DNA of 64,000 nucleotides from Novosphingobium sp. Lineage in GTDB: Bacteria; Pseudomonadota; Alphaproteobacteria; Sphingomonadales; Sphingomonadaceae. The stretch's first letter is position 1. Each line of letters starts with the position of its first letter. This document shows, one piece after another, positions 63,743 through 64,000 of this stretch. The notes beneath the pieces are model-generated. The model had not been told where the DNA came from and searched no databases. It worked only from the letters and a program-made list of their open reading frames with translations. The DNA is taken from the NCBI RefSeq assembly GCF_027486195.1, contig NZ_JAIXPP010000073.1, positions 1-64,000 on the forward strand. Direction: 5' to 3'. A program made the translations under genes and the position numbers.

Positions 63743-64000
63743 TCATTCCTGCCAGCAGCCTTCGGCCAGAAAGCGCGTCATGCGGGCCTCGTCGGCGCTG
63801 ACATCCAGCCCCTGCACGCGCAGCCAATCGTCGCTGAATAGCGTGGAGGCATAGCGCTCCCCGGAATCGCACAGGATCGAGACGATAGCCCCGTCCTCGC
63901 CGCGCGCCGCCATCTCGCCCGCGAGACGCGCGCAGGCGACAAGGTTGGTGCCGGTAGAACCGCCGACCCGCCGCCCGAGATGGCGGGAGAGCGCGCGGGC
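63743..64000 (-). CDS. PLP-dependent cysteine synthase family protein, C-terminal end
   Basis: The gene runs off the right edge; 85 C-terminal residues are visible. GRRVGGSTGTNLVACARLA gives the phosphate-binding GGSTGTN loop and IVSILCDSGERYASTLFSDDWL the PLP-ring Ser region of the cysteine synthase/cystathionine beta-synthase family. The enzyme would make cysteine or a related amino acid from O-acetylserine or remove a beta substituent. It is convergent with the VOC gene, 12 bases apart. Exact subtype depends on the missing N-terminal part. Confidence 0.85.
   Translation of the reverse strand, partial: ARALSRHLGRRVGGSTGTNLVACARLAGEMAARGEDGAIVSILCDSGERYASTLFSDDWLRVQGLDVSADEARMTRFLAEGCWQE

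Noticed and set aside
1..64000. CRISPR arrays, tRNA or rRNA genes, and transposases.
   Set aside because: No regularly spaced repeats, no cloverleaf or rRNA-like segment and no transposase-like protein was seen on either strand.

Overview
The window is dense, GC-rich bacterial chromosome: 53 protein genes (the first and last cut by the window edges), no rRNA, tRNA, CRISPR array or insertion sequence that I can see, and no gene-free stretch over 300 bases. The largest gaps are 61436-61633 and 12160-12351. Base composition, ATGA/GTGA stop-start overlaps, a TonB receptor beside catabolic genes and the general gene content suggest an alphaproteobacterium, probably a sphingomonad of the Novosphingobium type. 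That assignment is inference, because no marker gene is present.

Layout. (1) 1-4657, plus strand: acyl-CoA dehydrogenase end, SnoaL-like protein, alpha/beta hydrolase, old yellow enzyme and Baeyer-Villiger monooxygenase, a set suited to opening a cyclic enone or ketone. (2) 4667-12159, minus: a heavy-metal RND efflux system (two-component regulators, adaptor, pump, small DUF3240-like protein, outer-membrane channel) with a CGTCAG-N5-CGTCAG repeat before both the regulators and the pump genes. (3) 12352-25016: a MalT-type LuxR regulator and a catabolic block (old yellow enzyme, SDR, SMP-30 lactonase, FAD oxidoreductase, MhpB-type ring-cleavage dioxygenase, C-C hydrolase, luciferase-like monooxygenase, TonB receptor). 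A 14-base motif CACCTWWCTTTYRG occurs four times, only in the three promoter regions of this block, so the block looks like one regulon. (4) 25026-32336: HerA-like ATPase, acyl-CoA ligase, MAPEG protein, amidohydrolase, an SDR-like protein lacking Tyr/Lys, and a crotonase. (5) 32333-37850: a sugar island (GH92, GH13, PhyH oxygenase) divergent from an AraC regulator. (6) 37897-45150: TetR and EthD proteins, then cydDC divergent from cydABX (cytochrome bd). (7) 45178-50398, plus: SDR, MDR, POT and MFS transporters and a class II aldolase. (8) 50498-59963, minus: a tightly overlapping operon for carnitine and probably gamma-butyrobetaine/crotonobetaine. (9) 60067-64000: exported hydroxyisourate hydrolase, esterase, benzoylformate decarboxylase, VOC protein and the end of a cysteine-synthase-family gene.

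The two most interesting units are the motif-marked LuxR regulon (12.2-25.0 kb) and the carnitine operon. In the operon a CaiD-like hydratase, an ADP-forming CoA ligase, an acyl-CoA dehydrogenase, two related thioesterases, an exported hydrolase and an NCS1-type permease accompany the fused carnitine dehydrogenase/thioesterase and the 3-dehydrocarnitine-cleaving enzyme. Together these can be read as a nearly complete route from gamma-butyrobetaine or acylcarnitine to glycine betaine.
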